Origin: Bradyrhizobium sp. MOS003
Lineage (GTDB): Bacteria; Pseudomonadota; Alphaproteobacteria; Rhizobiales; Xanthobacteraceae
Assembly (NCBI RefSeq): GCF_003020125.1
Contig: NZ_PYFW01000002.1
Coordinates: forward strand, 372,001-436,000
DNA: 64,000 bases
Direction: 5' to 3'
A program made the translations under genes and the position numbers. Below the pieces are notes generated by a model. That model saw only the letters and a program-made list of their open reading frames with translations. It did not search any database and was not told the DNA's origin. Shown here piece after piece: positions 25,900-39,172 of the stretch; within the stretch, counting starts at the first letter, position 1, and the number at the start of each line of letters is the position of its first letter.

Positions 25900-26670
25900 A
25901 TGACACTTTGGCGCAGCCTTTTCGTCGCCGCGAGCCTGCTGACGGCCCCCATCAGTTTTGCCCATGCGCAGACGCCGCAAACGGTGAAGGCGAAAAACGT
26001 CGTGCTGGTGCACGGTGCCTGGGCCGACGGGTCGAGCTGGTCGGAGGTGATCCCGATCCTCCAGGCCGCAGGCCTGCATGTCACCGCCGTGCAGAATCCG
26101 CTGTCGTCGCTCGCGGACTCGGTCGAGGCGACCAAGCGCGCGCTGGCCGAGCAGGACGGGCCGACCGTGCTGGTCGCGCATTCCTGGGCCGGCACCGTGA
26201 TCAGCCAGGTCGGCACCGATCCAAAAGTGACTGGCCTCGTCTATGTCGCCGCCCGCGCGCCCGATGCGAACGAGGATTTCGTCGCGCTGTCGAAGCAATT
26301 TCCGACCGGCCCGGTGCGCGCCGGCGTCGTCGAGCGCGACGGTTACACCAAGCTCTCGGAAGATGCCTTCCTGAAATACTTCGCCAATGGCGTGAAGCCC
26401 GAGCAGGCCAAGGAGCTCTACGCCGTGCAATGGCCGACCGCGGCCTCGATCTTCGCCGGCCGCACCACGGAAGCGGCGTGGCATTCGAAGCCAAGCTGGT
26501 ACGCGGTGTCGAAGAACGACTACACCATCAATCCCGATTTCGAACGCTTCCTCGCCAAGCGCATGAACGCGACCACCGTCGAGCTCGATGCCGGCCACCT
26601 CTCGCTGGTATCGCATCCGAAGGAAATCGCGAATTTGATCCTGGACGCGGCGGGATATCCGCGGAGCTGA
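25900..26670 (+). CDS. Secreted alpha/beta hydrolase
   Basis: A 256-residue protein with a signal peptide (MTLWRSLFVAASLLTAPISFAHAQ). The mature enzyme shows the short salicylate-esterase/pyrethroid-hydrolase-like pattern: VVLVHGAWADGSSW, nucleophile elbow H-S-W-A-G-T, and the terminal His in LDAGHLSLVSHPKEIANLI. Triad Ser and His are intact. Substrate unknown. It starts about 90 bp after the hsp20 terminator, so it is a separate unit, and ends at its own terminator. Confidence 0.9.
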   Translation: MTLWRSLFVAASLLTAPISFAHAQTPQTVKAKNVVLVHGAWADGSSWSEVIPILQAAGLHVTAVQNPLSSLADSVEATKRALAEQDGPTVLVAHSWAGTVISQVGTDPKVTGLVYVAARAPDANEDFVALSKQFPTGPVRAGVVERDGYTKLSEDAFLKYFANGVKPEQAKELYAVQWPTAASIFAGRTTEAAWHSKPSWYAVSKNDYTINPDFERFLAKRMNATTVELDAGHLSLVSHPKEIANLILDAAGYPRS

Positions 26671-26692
26671 GCATCAATCGCCGCCCTGCAAG

Positions 26693-26721
26693 AAGCGCTC
26701 GATATCTTCGGGCGCTTTTTT
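26693..26721 (+). terminator. Rho-independent terminator of the secreted hydrolase
   Basis: Stem AAGCGCTCG (26693-26701) pairs with CGGGCGCTT (26709-26717) with one internal mismatch and a 7-nt loop, then a run of T residues. Confidence 0.8.
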
Positions 26722-26731
26722 GGGTTCAGAT

Positions 26732-27508
26732 CTAATCCAGCCCCTGTGCCGCAGGCATCTCCTGCGTGGGCAGGATCGCCGGAGCAGGCTTGGCCTGTCC
26801 GACAGTTGACGCAGCGGCCTCGGCCGGCTTGGCCGCCGCCGTAGCGGCCTGCTGCACAGGTTGTGCTGTCGGTGCTTGGGCCTGCTGAGCCACAGGCTCG
26901 GCCGGCTTGGCTGCGACTGGCGTCTGCCCGCGCTGCGGGGCGGCCCTCGGCAGCGGAACGGTGCGGCTGGCCACGTGCGGGATCAAGGCCGGCGGGCGAG
27001 GCGGGCCGGCGCGGATCACGGTCGGCGGCGGCAGCGCGCTTTGCGGGCCATAGGATCCGATTGCGGGCTCCTTGACGGCGGGGGCCATGCCGTAGGCGTC
27101 GGCGGCCGGCATGAAACGGATGATCCGCCCGTCGCGCGCATCGATGACCAGCCGGCCGTCATCGCCGCGACGGTCGATCACCGCGATGGTGTAGACGCTG
27201 CCGCGCAGGCGCGGGATGCCGAGCGGCGAAAAGCCGTTTTCGCGCAAGACCGCATAGACTTCGGTCGATGGCAGCAGCGCCGGGCCGCGCTCGTCGTAGC
27301 CATAGCTGTAACCGTAGCCCTGTCCGTAACGCGGCGGCATTGGTGGGGCGGCTTCGGGCGGCGCGTAGGGTCCGTCAAAATCCGACACCGCGATCACCGC
27401 CCCTCTCGCGATACCGTTCGCGGGAACTTGCGCCAAAACCTGCCCGTGCCCGGCACTGATGGCGAGCACCAGCGTGGCGGCAGCCACACACCCTGTGAAA
27501 AACTTCAT
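26732..27508 (-). CDS. Secreted Ala/Pro-rich protein with PepSY-like core
   Basis: A 258-residue protein with a signal peptide (MKFFTGCVAAATLVLAISAGHGQVLA); ATG 27508 is chosen because the upstream extension is basic and would disrupt the leader. The only structured region is about residues 85-135 (EVYAVLRENGFSPLGIPRLRGSVYTIAVIDRRGDDGRLVIDARDGRIIRF), which resembles a PepSY-like fold. The last 110 residues are Pro/Ala/Gln low-complexity, likely disordered, with repeats of AAKPAE type. Cell-envelope role suspected; function unknown. Confidence 0.75.
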   Translation of the reverse strand: MKFFTGCVAAATLVLAISAGHGQVLAQVPANGIARGAVIAVSDFDGPYAPPEAAPPMPPRYGQGYGYSYGYDERGPALLPSTEVYAVLRENGFSPLGIPRLRGSVYTIAVIDRRGDDGRLVIDARDGRIIRFMPAADAYGMAPAVKEPAIGSYGPQSALPPPTVIRAGPPRPPALIPHVASRTVPLPRAAPQRGQTPVAAKPAEPVAQQAQAPTAQPVQQAATAAAKPAEAAASTVGQAKPAPAILPTQEMPAAQGLD

Positions 27509-27999
27509 GGTCGACACGCTCCTGTCAGGCCCCCGAAGGCGTCGCGCTCTTTCGCTTCTTGTGGCGTGGCGCACCTTTCGAAGGGTTGATCCGAAGCTTC
27601 ATTCGGGATTTCGGCGCCCACAGGGCCGGATCTGGGCGCGTTTGCTTCAAAACAGGGGCTGCGCAACTTTCGGAAAGCGATTGATTGACATATCGGGAAT
27701 CGGGACTTCCGCGCGCTTGTGTGATAGACAAAAATTTGGCAAGGTGGCGGTTAGGACAGGAAGACTGTCTCAATTTTGCTTGCGGTTCCGGCATAGGGAT
27801 TGCAACGAAAGTCGGTGCTTTCGAGCGCCATAAGGCAACAGGCAAAGCCGTTCTCGGGGACGAAGAACGCCTAGGCCTGAATTTAAGAAAATGCGGCTCG
27901 CAGCGGACGAGCGGTGACCCAGAGGCGGGTGCCGCGGACCGCCCAAGGTGCGCCGAAGGTGGCGGTGAGGCAGCTTGCCGCATGGAGAGGATTGGAACA
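27509..27999. other. Long untranslated region upstream of gltB
   Basis: The 490 bp between the divergent secreted-protein gene and gltB has no supported coding sequence; the gltB frame is open into it but its codon use is atypical and lower in GC. The last 130 bp before gltB are GC-rich with several GGCGG/CCGCC segments and may form structure. I cannot match it to a known leader. Confidence 0.4.
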
Positions 28000-32745
<4,746 letters not shown>

Positions 32746-32757
32746 GACATCACACCC

Positions 32758-32843
32758 CGTCATTGCGAGCGCAGCGAAGCAATCCAGACTTTCTTCCTTG
32801 ATGCAGACTGGATTGCTTCGTCGCTTCGCTCCTCGCAATGACG
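32758..32843. repeat. Long palindromic intergenic repeat, family A (between gltB and gltD)
   Basis: An 86-bp near-palindrome: CGTCATTGCGAG ... AAGCAATCCAG arm, loop, then CTGGATTGCTTCG ... CTCGCAATGACG arm. The same element occurs at 37462-37547 with a different loop. Such repeats are dispersed in Bradyrhizobium intergenic DNA; in RNA it would form a long hairpin that could attenuate or protect the gltB transcript. Confidence 0.9.
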
Positions 32844-32889
32844 ACGAGAACAAGCAAGACGAATTTAAGCGGCAGGGACTTCGGGTTTA

Positions 32890-34341
32890 ATGGGCAAGAT
32901 CACGGGTTTTCTCGAAATCGAACGGCATGACCGCAAGTACACCCCGGTCGCCGAGCGCGTGAAGCATTACAAAGAGTTCGTCGTTCCCTTGACCGAAAAG
33001 GAAACGCGCGACCAGGCCGCGCGCTGCATGAATTGCGGCATTCCCTATTGCCACGGCACCGGTTCGGTCGCGCCGGGCACGCCCGGCTGCCCGGTCAACA
33101 ACCAGATCCCCGACTGGAACGACCTCGTCTACCAGGGCAATTGGGAAGAAGCCTCGCGCAACCTGCACTCGACCAACAACTTCCCGGAGTTCACGGGACG
33201 TATCTGTCCGGCGCCGTGCGAAGCGTCCTGCACGCTCAACATCGACGACAACCCTGTCACCATCAAGACCATCGAATGCGCGATCGTCGACCGCGCCTGG
33301 GACAATGGCTGGCTGAAGCCCGAGATCGCAGCCCACAAGACCGGCAAGAAGGTCGCCGTGATCGGCTCGGGCCCGGCCGGCATGGCCTGCGCCCAGCAGT
33401 TGGCGCGCGCCGGTCACGACGTGCACCTGTTCGAGAAATACGCCAAGGCCGGCGGCCTGCTGCGTTACGGCATTCCCGACTTCAAGATGGAGAAGGGCGT
33501 CATCGACCGCCGTGTGGCGCAGATGGAAGGCGAAGGCGTCACCTTCCACTACAACAGCCATGTCGGCACTGAGGGCAATGTCGATCCCCGCGAGATGCTC
33601 AACGAGTACGACGCGGTCGCGCTGACCGGCGGCGCGGAAGCCCCCCGCGACCTGCCGATTCCCGGCCGCGAACTGTCAGGCATCCACTACGCCATGGACT
33701 TCCTGCCGCAGCAGAACCGCCGCGTCTCCGAGGAGCCCCTGAACGGCGTCCAGGAGATCCTGGCCGGCGGCAAGCACGTCGTCGTCATCGGCGGCGGCGA
33801 CACCGGAAGCGACTGCATCGGCACCTCGCTGCGCCAGGGTGCGCTGTCGGTGACCCAGCTCGAGATCATGCCCGCCCCGCCCGAGCGCGAGAACAAGGGC
33901 CTGACCTGGCCGAACTGGCCGTTGAAGATGCGGACGTCCTCCAGCCAGGCCGAAGGAGCGATCCGCGAATTCGCCGTGCTGACGCAGAAGTTCTCGGGCG
34001 AGAACGGCCAAGTCAAAAAGCTGCACTGCGTGCACGTCGACGACAAGTTCAAGCCGATTGCCGGCACCGAGTTCGAGCTCGATGCCGATCTCGTCCTCCT
34101 CGCGATGGGCTTCGTGCATCCCGTGCACGAGGGCCTGCTCAAGCAGCTCGCGGTCGAGCTCGACGCCCGCGGCAACGTCAAGGCCAACACGCTGGACTAC
34201 CAGACCTCCCGCCCGAACGTGTTTTCGGCCGGCGACATGCGTCGCGGCCAGTCGCTAGTGGTCTGGGCCATCCGCGAGGGCCGGCTGTGTGCGAGGTCGA
34301 TCGATACGTTCCTGATGGGGAAGACGGATCTGCCGCGGTAG
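32890..34341 (+). CDS. gltD: Glutamate synthase small subunit
   Basis: A 483-residue NADPH-oxidising subunit. N-terminal [4Fe-4S] ligands lie in [11 protein letters not shown] and CPAPCEASC. An FAD-binding GxGxxG ([12 protein letters not shown]) and an NADPH-binding [11 protein letters not shown] follow, and the C-terminal [21 protein letters not shown] closes the FAD site. It supplies electrons to GltB. It is downstream of gltB on the same strand. Confidence 0.98.
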   Translation: MGKITGFLEIERHDRKYTPVAERVKHYKEFVVPLTEKETRDQAARCMNCGIPYCHGTGSVAPGTPGCPVNNQIPDWNDLVYQGNWEEASRNLHSTNNFPEFTGRICPAPCEASCTLNIDDNPVTIKTIECAIVDRAWDNGWLKPEIAAHKTGKKVAVIGSGPAGMACAQQLARAGHDVHLFEKYAKAGGLLRYGIPDFKMEKGVIDRRVAQMEGEGVTFHYNSHVGTEGNVDPREMLNEYDAVALTGGAEAPRDLPIPGRELSGIHYAMDFLPQQNRRVSEEPLNGVQEILAGGKHVVVIGGGDTGSDCIGTSLRQGALSVTQLEIMPAPPERENKGLTWPNWPLKMRTSSSQAEGAIREFAVLTQKFSGENGQVKKLHCVHVDDKFKPIAGTEFELDADLVLLAMGFVHPVHEGLLKQLAVELDARGNVKANTLDYQTSRPNVFSAGDMRRGQSLVVWAIREGRLCARSIDTFLMGKTDLPR

Positions 34342-34344
34342 GTC

Positions 34345-34447
34345 GTCATTTCGGGGCGCGCGAAGCGCGAGCCCGGAATCCATTCATCCACAAGCCCCGA
34401 CGCCCGATGGATCCGGGTTCGCGCCAATTGGCGCGCCCCGGAATGAG
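34345..34447. repeat. Palindromic intergenic repeat, family B
   Basis: Inverted arms GTCATTTCGGGGCGCGCGAAG and CGCGCCCCGGAATGAGG around CCCGGAATCCATTCATCC and GGATCCGGG. A second copy is at 59131-59231. Confidence 0.85.
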
Positions 34448-34504
34448 GCTCTGAGAGAGCTGCGCCTTCACGCCTCGTCTCATGCGGCGTGCAAGGAAGC
34501 CGCC

Positions 34505-36250
34505 TCAATTCTGCAGCCTCACCCCCACCAGCATCACCGTCCCCTGCGAGCTCGAGCCCGGCTGGTTTGAATCCAGGATGTCGTGGCGCACCGTGCCCTT
34601 CACCCAGATGTTGCGGTTGAGCTTGTAGATCAGGTTGCCTTCGAGCGAGTAGGTCTTGTCGTTGCGGTTCTGGCCCTGGTAGTCGTACGTGCCGTAGGTG
34701 AACTTGCCGACCGCGGTCAGCCAGCGGCGGAAGTCGTGATCGACTTCGGCGGCGTAGGTGCGCACCAGGACGCCGGATGAGCCGGGGATGGTGGTCTCGG
34801 CGATCTGCGTGTCGGTGAAGAATTTCACCGTGGTGAGACCGCTCGCGTTCCAGATCAGCGAGCCCGAGGTCAGGAAGCCGGCGAGCTGGCTGAGGCGCGG
34901 GTCGGTATAGTTGCGCGCGGAATAGCCGACCGAGATTTCGCCGATGAGGATGCGCGAGAACTCGAAGGACGTACCGGCCTTGGCGTAGCCGCCGTTCGAA
35001 TCGCGGAAGAAGCCGTTGCGATCAGCGGCCTGGTCGTGAACGCGGGTGTCACCCTGGATCTCGACGAACGGCTTCAGGCCCGGCTTGAGGTCGTAGGAGA
35101 AGCGGCCGATGCCGCCATACTGATTGAAGTCGCGGTCGCCGTTGCCAAAGGTCGTGCCGTCGGTGAGCTTGGAATCCGTGTAGGCGGTGCGATCGACAGT
35201 GGCGCCGGCGGCGACCTGGAAGCGGTTGAAGGTCTGGTCGAAGCCCACAGTGGTGCCGTAGGCGGCGTAGACGGGATATCTCTGCAGGCCGGCCTGCACG
35301 TTCGGGCTGCCGGGATTGTCGGTGGCGAGCCGCAGGCGCAGCTGCGAGGTCAGCTTGAGATCGCGGCTGACGTCGAGCCGGCCATCGACGTGGCCGGTGA
35401 AGTCGGGGCGATCGGCTTCGACCGGCGAAGGCGAAGCAAAGCCGTCGATCGTCGCCGGCATGTTTTGGGTGTAGCCGGAAAACGAGCCGCGCAGGTCAGC
35501 CACCAGCGCGTGGCGCTCCCAGTCCGAGGCCACGAGGAGATCCGGAGCGACGACATAGACCGGGGAGCCGACCGGCTTGTTCAGACGCGTGGGATTGGTG
35601 TCGTAGCCGGTGGAGAGCTCGAGCCCACCCTTGATCAGGAAACTGCCCGCGTAGTCGCCGACGGCGCCGAACGGATCGTCATCCGCCTTGAGGCGACGGC
35701 GCAGCGGCTGTCCGGGGACGGTGCCCGCCATCGCCGCCGGCACCGGCGCCTTGTTGGCGGAGGCAGAGGGCGGCGGGGCAATCTTCGGCAGGCCGAGCGT
35801 CGGCGGCGGCGGCGCCGTGGTCGGCGCCGGCGAGCCGGGACCGGCGGCGCGCTTCGGCTTCGGCTGGCCCGGATAGAGCTTGGGCTGCGTCCGCTTGCGG
35901 TTGAGCGAATCGTAGCCGGAACTGCTCGCGCCGGTGGCGGCAGGCAGGCCGTAAGTCGGGACCTGACCGATGCGCGAGTTCGCCGGCTTCTCGCGGGCCT
36001 TGCGCGGATCGGCATTGGGATCCGGCAGCGCCGGCAACGTATCCGACGGCGCCTGCGGCACGCCCGCCGTGCGGCGCGTCGGCAGCGTGTCAGGCGAGGC
36101 GAAGCCGCCGCGGTTGGGATTGAACAGGTCGGGCGTGAGGCTTTGGGCGGCCGCGGGCGCACTCCCCAGGGCGGTCAGCGCAAAGCACGGCAAAGCCGCA
36201 CGCAGGAATAGCGCGCGTTTGCTCCGGCCCATGCCTGGAGACGACCCCAC
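34505..36250 (-). CDS. Outer-membrane beta-barrel protein (BBP2/OMP_b-brl type)
   Basis: A 581-residue secreted protein with signal peptide ([25 protein letters not shown]); GTG 36250 has GGAG ten bases upstream, ATG 36232 is the alternative. Residues about 40-200 are Pro/Ala-rich and likely disordered; from about 205 alternating amphipathic strands form a barrel ([57 protein letters not shown]) ending in the strand [10 protein letters not shown]. The pattern matches the outer-membrane beta-barrel porin-2-like family found with polysaccharide genes. Exact role unknown. It is divergent from kdsD. Confidence 0.82.
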   Translation of the reverse strand: MGSSPGMGRSKRALFLRAALPCFALTALGSAPAAAQSLTPDLFNPNRGGFASPDTLPTRRTAGVPQAPSDTLPALPDPNADPRKAREKPANSRIGQVPTYGLPAATGASSSGYDSLNRKRTQPKLYPGQPKPKRAAGPGSPAPTTAPPPPTLGLPKIAPPPSASANKAPVPAAMAGTVPGQPLRRRLKADDDPFGAVGDYAGSFLIKGGLELSTGYDTNPTRLNKPVGSPVYVVAPDLLVASDWERHALVADLRGSFSGYTQNMPATIDGFASPSPVEADRPDFTGHVDGRLDVSRDLKLTSQLRLRLATDNPGSPNVQAGLQRYPVYAAYGTTVGFDQTFNRFQVAAGATVDRTAYTDSKLTDGTTFGNGDRDFNQYGGIGRFSYDLKPGLKPFVEIQGDTRVHDQAADRNGFFRDSNGGYAKAGTSFEFSRILIGEISVGYSARNYTDPRLSQLAGFLTSGSLIWNASGLTTVKFFTDTQIAETTIPGSSGVLVRTYAAEVDHDFRRWLTAVGKFTYGTYDYQGQNRNDKTYSLEGNLIYKLNRNIWVKGTVRHDILDSNQPGSSSQGTVMLVGVRLQN

Positions 36251-36443
36251 GATGGAAGAACTCCAACGAAATCAAACACTTTCGGGATGACCTCCGCCGG
36301 CTGGCGGAAACCATCGTTAATGGAGTTAAAACAATTATGGTTAACGACCGGTTGAGGGCTCTGGCGCGCTCGTCGCCTCGGCCGCCGCGGCGTGCTAATG
36401 AGGCGCCGACCGGGCGAACGCCCACTCCTCCCTGGACCAGAAC

Positions 36444-37451
36444 ATGCCGAGTTCGAAACCGCTGATGACCGCATCATCCGGCCCCATCCCCGACAGCGTC
36501 GAATCCGCGCTCCGCACGCTGGAGACGGAGAGCGGCGGCATCAACGCACTCGCCGCCGCCCTGCGCGGCCCGCTGGGCGCGACATTCGCGAAAGCCGTCG
36601 ATCTGATCCGCAACGCCAAGGGCCGCGTCATCGTCACCGGGCTCGGCAAGTCAGGCCATATGGGGCGCAAGATCGCGGCGACGCTGGCCTCGACCGGCAC
36701 GCCGGCGTTCTTCGTGCACGCCGCCGAGGCCGGCCACGGCGATCTCGGCATGATCACCACCGACGACGTCATCATGGCGTTGTCCTGGTCCGGCGAGCAG
36801 CCGGAGATGAAGAATCTCGTGAACTACTCGGCGCGCTTTGCGATTCCCATGATCGCGGTGACGTCGAACGCGGCCTCCTCGCTGGGACAGGCTGCCGACC
36901 TCGTGATCGAACTGCCAAAGGCGCGCGAGGCCTGCCCGCACAATCTGGCGCCGACCACCTCGACCCTGATGCAGGCCGCGATCGGCGATGCACTCGCGAT
37001 CGCGCTGCTCGAAGGCCGCGGCTTCACCGCGTTGGAGTTCGCGCATTTCCACCCCGGCGGCAAACTCGGCGCGATGCTGAAATTTGTGCGCGACTACATG
37101 CGCACGGGGGCGGAGATCCCGCTCAAGCCGCTCGGCACCAAAATGTCAGATGCGGTGATGGAGATGTCGGCCAAGGGCCTCGGCTGCGTCTGCATCGTCA
37201 ACGACGCCAATGAGGTCGCGGGCATCATCACCGACGGCGATTTGCGCCGCCACATGCGTCCCGACCTGCTGACGGCGTCGGTCGACGACATCATGACGAA
37301 GCAGCCGAAAACGGTGCCACCCTCGATGCTCGCCACCGAGATGATCGAGGTGCTGAACACACGCAAGATCACGACGCTGGTCGTGACCGACGCCGGCAAG
37401 GTGGTGGGCATCGTGCATCTGCACGATCTGCTGCGCGCGGGCGTGGCTTAG
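36444..37451 (+). CDS. kdsD: Arabinose-5-phosphate isomerase (KdsD/KpsF family)
   Basis: A 335-residue enzyme converting ribulose-5-phosphate to arabinose-5-phosphate, the first step to Kdo for lipopolysaccharide or capsule. SIS domain about 45-185 (GLGKSGHMGRKIAATLASTGTPAFFVHAAEAGHGDLG, ALSWSGEQPEM, NLAPTTSTLMQAAIGDALAIALLE, FHPGGKLG), then two CBS domains (about 215-335) ending GIVHLHDLLRAGV. Complete. Divergent from the barrel protein. Confidence 0.95.
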   Translation: MPSSKPLMTASSGPIPDSVESALRTLETESGGINALAAALRGPLGATFAKAVDLIRNAKGRVIVTGLGKSGHMGRKIAATLASTGTPAFFVHAAEAGHGDLGMITTDDVIMALSWSGEQPEMKNLVNYSARFAIPMIAVTSNAASSLGQAADLVIELPKAREACPHNLAPTTSTLMQAAIGDALAIALLEGRGFTALEFAHFHPGGKLGAMLKFVRDYMRTGAEIPLKPLGTKMSDAVMEMSAKGLGCVCIVNDANEVAGIITDGDLRRHMRPDLLTASVDDIMTKQPKTVPPSMLATEMIEVLNTRKITTLVVTDAGKVVGIVHLHDLLRAGVA

Positions 37452-37461
37452 GTCTCTCCAC

Positions 37462-37547
37462 CGTCATTGCGAGGAGCGAAGCGACGAAGCAATCCAGCGT
37501 CGCTCCGCAGAGACACTCTGGATTGCTTCGCTACGCTCGCAATGACG
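37462..37547. repeat. Long palindromic intergenic repeat, family A (second copy)
   Basis: Arms CGTCATTGCGAGGAGCGAAG and CGCTCGCAATGACG with AAGCAATCCAG/CTGGATTGCTT inside, matching the copy between gltB and gltD. It separates kdsD from the convergent CMD gene and can act as a bidirectional terminator-like hairpin. Confidence 0.9.
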
Positions 37548-37551
37548 GCGG

Positions 37552-38109
37552 TTAGAGCGGCGCCGGAAACCGCGCCGCCGTCTCCTCCAGCGGCAATCGC
37601 AGCCCGTTCGCCAGATACGACACCGTGCGGTAGAAGCCGCACAGCAGCATGATCTCCAGTATCTGCGCCTCGTCGTAATGCGCCGACAGCGCGGCAAACT
37701 CTTCATCGCTCAACGTCGCGCGATGATGCAGCGCATCGACCGCTGCGATCAGCGCCTGCTCGCCCGGTGACCAACATGACGACGCGGCATCACCCTGCAC
37801 TGTGGCATGCACCTCGTCTTCGGTGAGCTTCGCCGGCCCGGCAAAGGCCGCGACATGCACGCCCCATTCATACTCGCATCGGTTCAGCGCGCAGGTGCGG
37901 TCGATGACGATCTCGCGCTGGCGCAGGGACAGCGGGCCGGGGTCGAGCAGGCCGCCGGCCCGAAGCTTGTCCCAGGCACGGCCGTGGCCCGCGATCACCC
38001 GGAACAGCAGCAGCGGCGGCGCGCCGCGCATGATGCGGTCGAACTGCGCCTGGATCTCCGGGGGATAAGGCGGGGTGAGTGGGGCAATGCGGGGCGTGGA
38101 TCGGGACAT
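37552..38109 (-). CDS. Carboxymuconolactone-decarboxylase-family protein
   Basis: A 185-residue AhpD-like protein with the CMD signature LRQREIVIDRTCALNRCEYEWGVHVAAFAG and a C-terminal second helix region ILEIMLLCGFYRTVSYLANGL. The Cys-x-x-Cys pair of peroxidase-type AhpD is replaced by R-C-E-Y-E-W, so it is the decarboxylase-like subgroup of unknown substrate. It is divergent from a HxlR regulator, with operator-like sites between, and likely its target. Confidence 0.88.
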   Translation of the reverse strand: MSRSTPRIAPLTPPYPPEIQAQFDRIMRGAPPLLLFRVIAGHGRAWDKLRAGGLLDPGPLSLRQREIVIDRTCALNRCEYEWGVHVAAFAGPAKLTEDEVHATVQGDAASSCWSPGEQALIAAVDALHHRATLSDEEFAALSAHYDEAQILEIMLLCGFYRTVSYLANGLRLPLEETAARFPAPL

Positions 38110-38134
38110 TGGCCGCCTCCTTTGCTACCTTTAT

Positions 38135-38162
38135 TGTAGCAATATGCTACACTATCTGTAGC
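38135..38162. promoter_or_regulatory. HxlR-type operator in the divergent CMD/hxlR region
   Basis: A palindrome TGTAGC-AATAT-GCTACA (38135-38151) is followed by a third half-site TGTAGC (38157-38162), and GCTAC occurs upstream (38124-38128). The sites lie between both starts, the right place for autoregulation and control of the CMD gene. Confidence 0.7.
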
Positions 38163-38180
38163 ACGACGCAAGGGGAGACG

Positions 38181-38501
38181 ATGGCAAAGCAGGCGGCATC
38201 AGAGCGCGTCCGCGGCTCACGCAGCGGACGGCCGGTCATGGCGCTGCTGGACCTGCTCGGCCGGCGCTGGAGCCTTCGAATATTGTGGGAGTTACGCGGC
38301 GAGCCCCTCACCTCCCGCGCATTGCGCACCGCTTGCGACGAGGCCTCACCGACGGTGCTGCAGGCGCGACTGACGGAGTTGCGCGAGGCGGGGTTCGTGG
38401 AGCTGGGCGATGGCGGAGGCTATGGGCTGACCGCACTCGGGCGGGAGTTGTGCGAGATGGTCATGCCACTGAACCGGTTTGCGGAGAGGTGGAAGAAGTA
38501 A
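38181..38501 (+). CDS. HxlR-family transcriptional regulator
   Basis: A 106-residue winged-helix protein: RPVMALLDLLGRRWSLRILWELRGEPLTSRALRTAC, then SPTVLQARLTELREAGFVELGDGGGYGLTALGREL. ATG 38181 is used since the upstream extension is unlike the family. It probably represses the divergent CMD-family gene through the TGTAGC sites; many HxlR proteins sense quinones or aldehydes, but it lacks cysteines other than Cys in the recognition region, so the cue is unknown. Confidence 0.92.
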   Translation: MAKQAASERVRGSRSGRPVMALLDLLGRRWSLRILWELRGEPLTSRALRTACDEASPTVLQARLTELREAGFVELGDGGGYGLTALGRELCEMVMPLNRFAERWKK

Positions 38502-38531
38502 GCGTTCGAGAAGCAGCCAAGCGCGCTAGCT

Positions 38532-38669
38532 TCCTTCTCCCTTGCGGGAGAAGGTGGCGCGAAGCGCCGGATGAGGGGTATCTCTCCGCAAACTCAGTTT
38601 GGCATTTGAGGAGAGATACCCCTCACCCGTCTCGCCGCGAGCCACCCTCCCCCACAAATGGGGAGGGAA
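38532..38669. repeat. Intergenic repeat, family C (double hairpin)
   Basis: CTTCTCCCTTGCGGGAGAAGG begins it, then GGATGAGGGGTATCTCTCC and GGAGAGATACCCCTCACCC as long inverted arms, and CCTCCCC...GGGGAGGG at the end. Part-copies occur at about 16635-16680 and 24085-24120. Seen here between hxlR and the convergent nfeD-like gene. Confidence 0.85.
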
Positions 38670-38674
38670 AAAAG

Positions 38675-39118
38675 CTACGCCGCCGCCACGGTCAGGTTCG
38701 CGCCGTCCACCTGCACAACCTTCACCCGCGTTCCCGCCGGTGTATCCGGACCTGCGACGCGCCACACCGTATCGCCGATGCGCATGGTGCCGTTACCGTC
38801 GACGATCGGCTTCTCCAGCGTGAATTCGCGGCCGAGCAGCGCATCGGCGCGCTTGTTGAGGAAGGGGCTGGCGCTTGCATCCGACTTCGGTCGCGCAAGG
38901 CGGCGCCATATCGGCACGGCGGCGGCGGCAAACAGCGCGAACATCACGAGCTGGATCTGCCACGATAGGGCGACGGTGAACGAGATCAGGCCGACGAGCA
39001 GCGCGGCGAGCCCGAGCCAGAACAGGAAGATACCCGGCGCCAGCACCTCCAGCGCCATCAGGACGAAGCCGAAGATCAGCCAGTTCCAGGTGCCGAGCGT
39101 TACGAACATGTCGGTCAT
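38675..39118 (-). CDS. NfeD-like membrane protein
   Basis: A 147-residue short NfeD: two or three N-terminal membrane helices (WNWLIFGFVLMALEVLAPGIFLFWLGLAALLVGL) and a C-terminal OB-fold (LGREFTLEKPIVDGNGTMRIGDTVWRVAGPDTPAGTRVKVVQVDGANLTV). ATG 39118 has AAGG upstream. It follows the SPFH gene after 54 bp; NfeD and stomatin/flotillin-like proteins act together in membrane microdomains. Confidence 0.93.
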   Translation of the reverse strand: MTDMFVTLGTWNWLIFGFVLMALEVLAPGIFLFWLGLAALLVGLISFTVALSWQIQLVMFALFAAAAVPIWRRLARPKSDASASPFLNKRADALLGREFTLEKPIVDGNGTMRIGDTVWRVAGPDTPAGTRVKVVQVDGANLTVAAA

Positions 39119-39172
39119 GACACGACCTTCTATCATGGTGCATGCCCCTGTCGAAGGGACATGCGCCGGTGA

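Noticed and set aside
36300..36360. GTTAA/TTAAC motifs as CtrA boxes upstream of kdsD
   Set aside because: Spacings between TTAA elements are 5 and 11 bases, not the required 7.
32758..38669. Palindromic repeats as CRISPR arrays
   Set aside because: Copies are scattered, not evenly spaced with unique spacers, and no cas gene is present.
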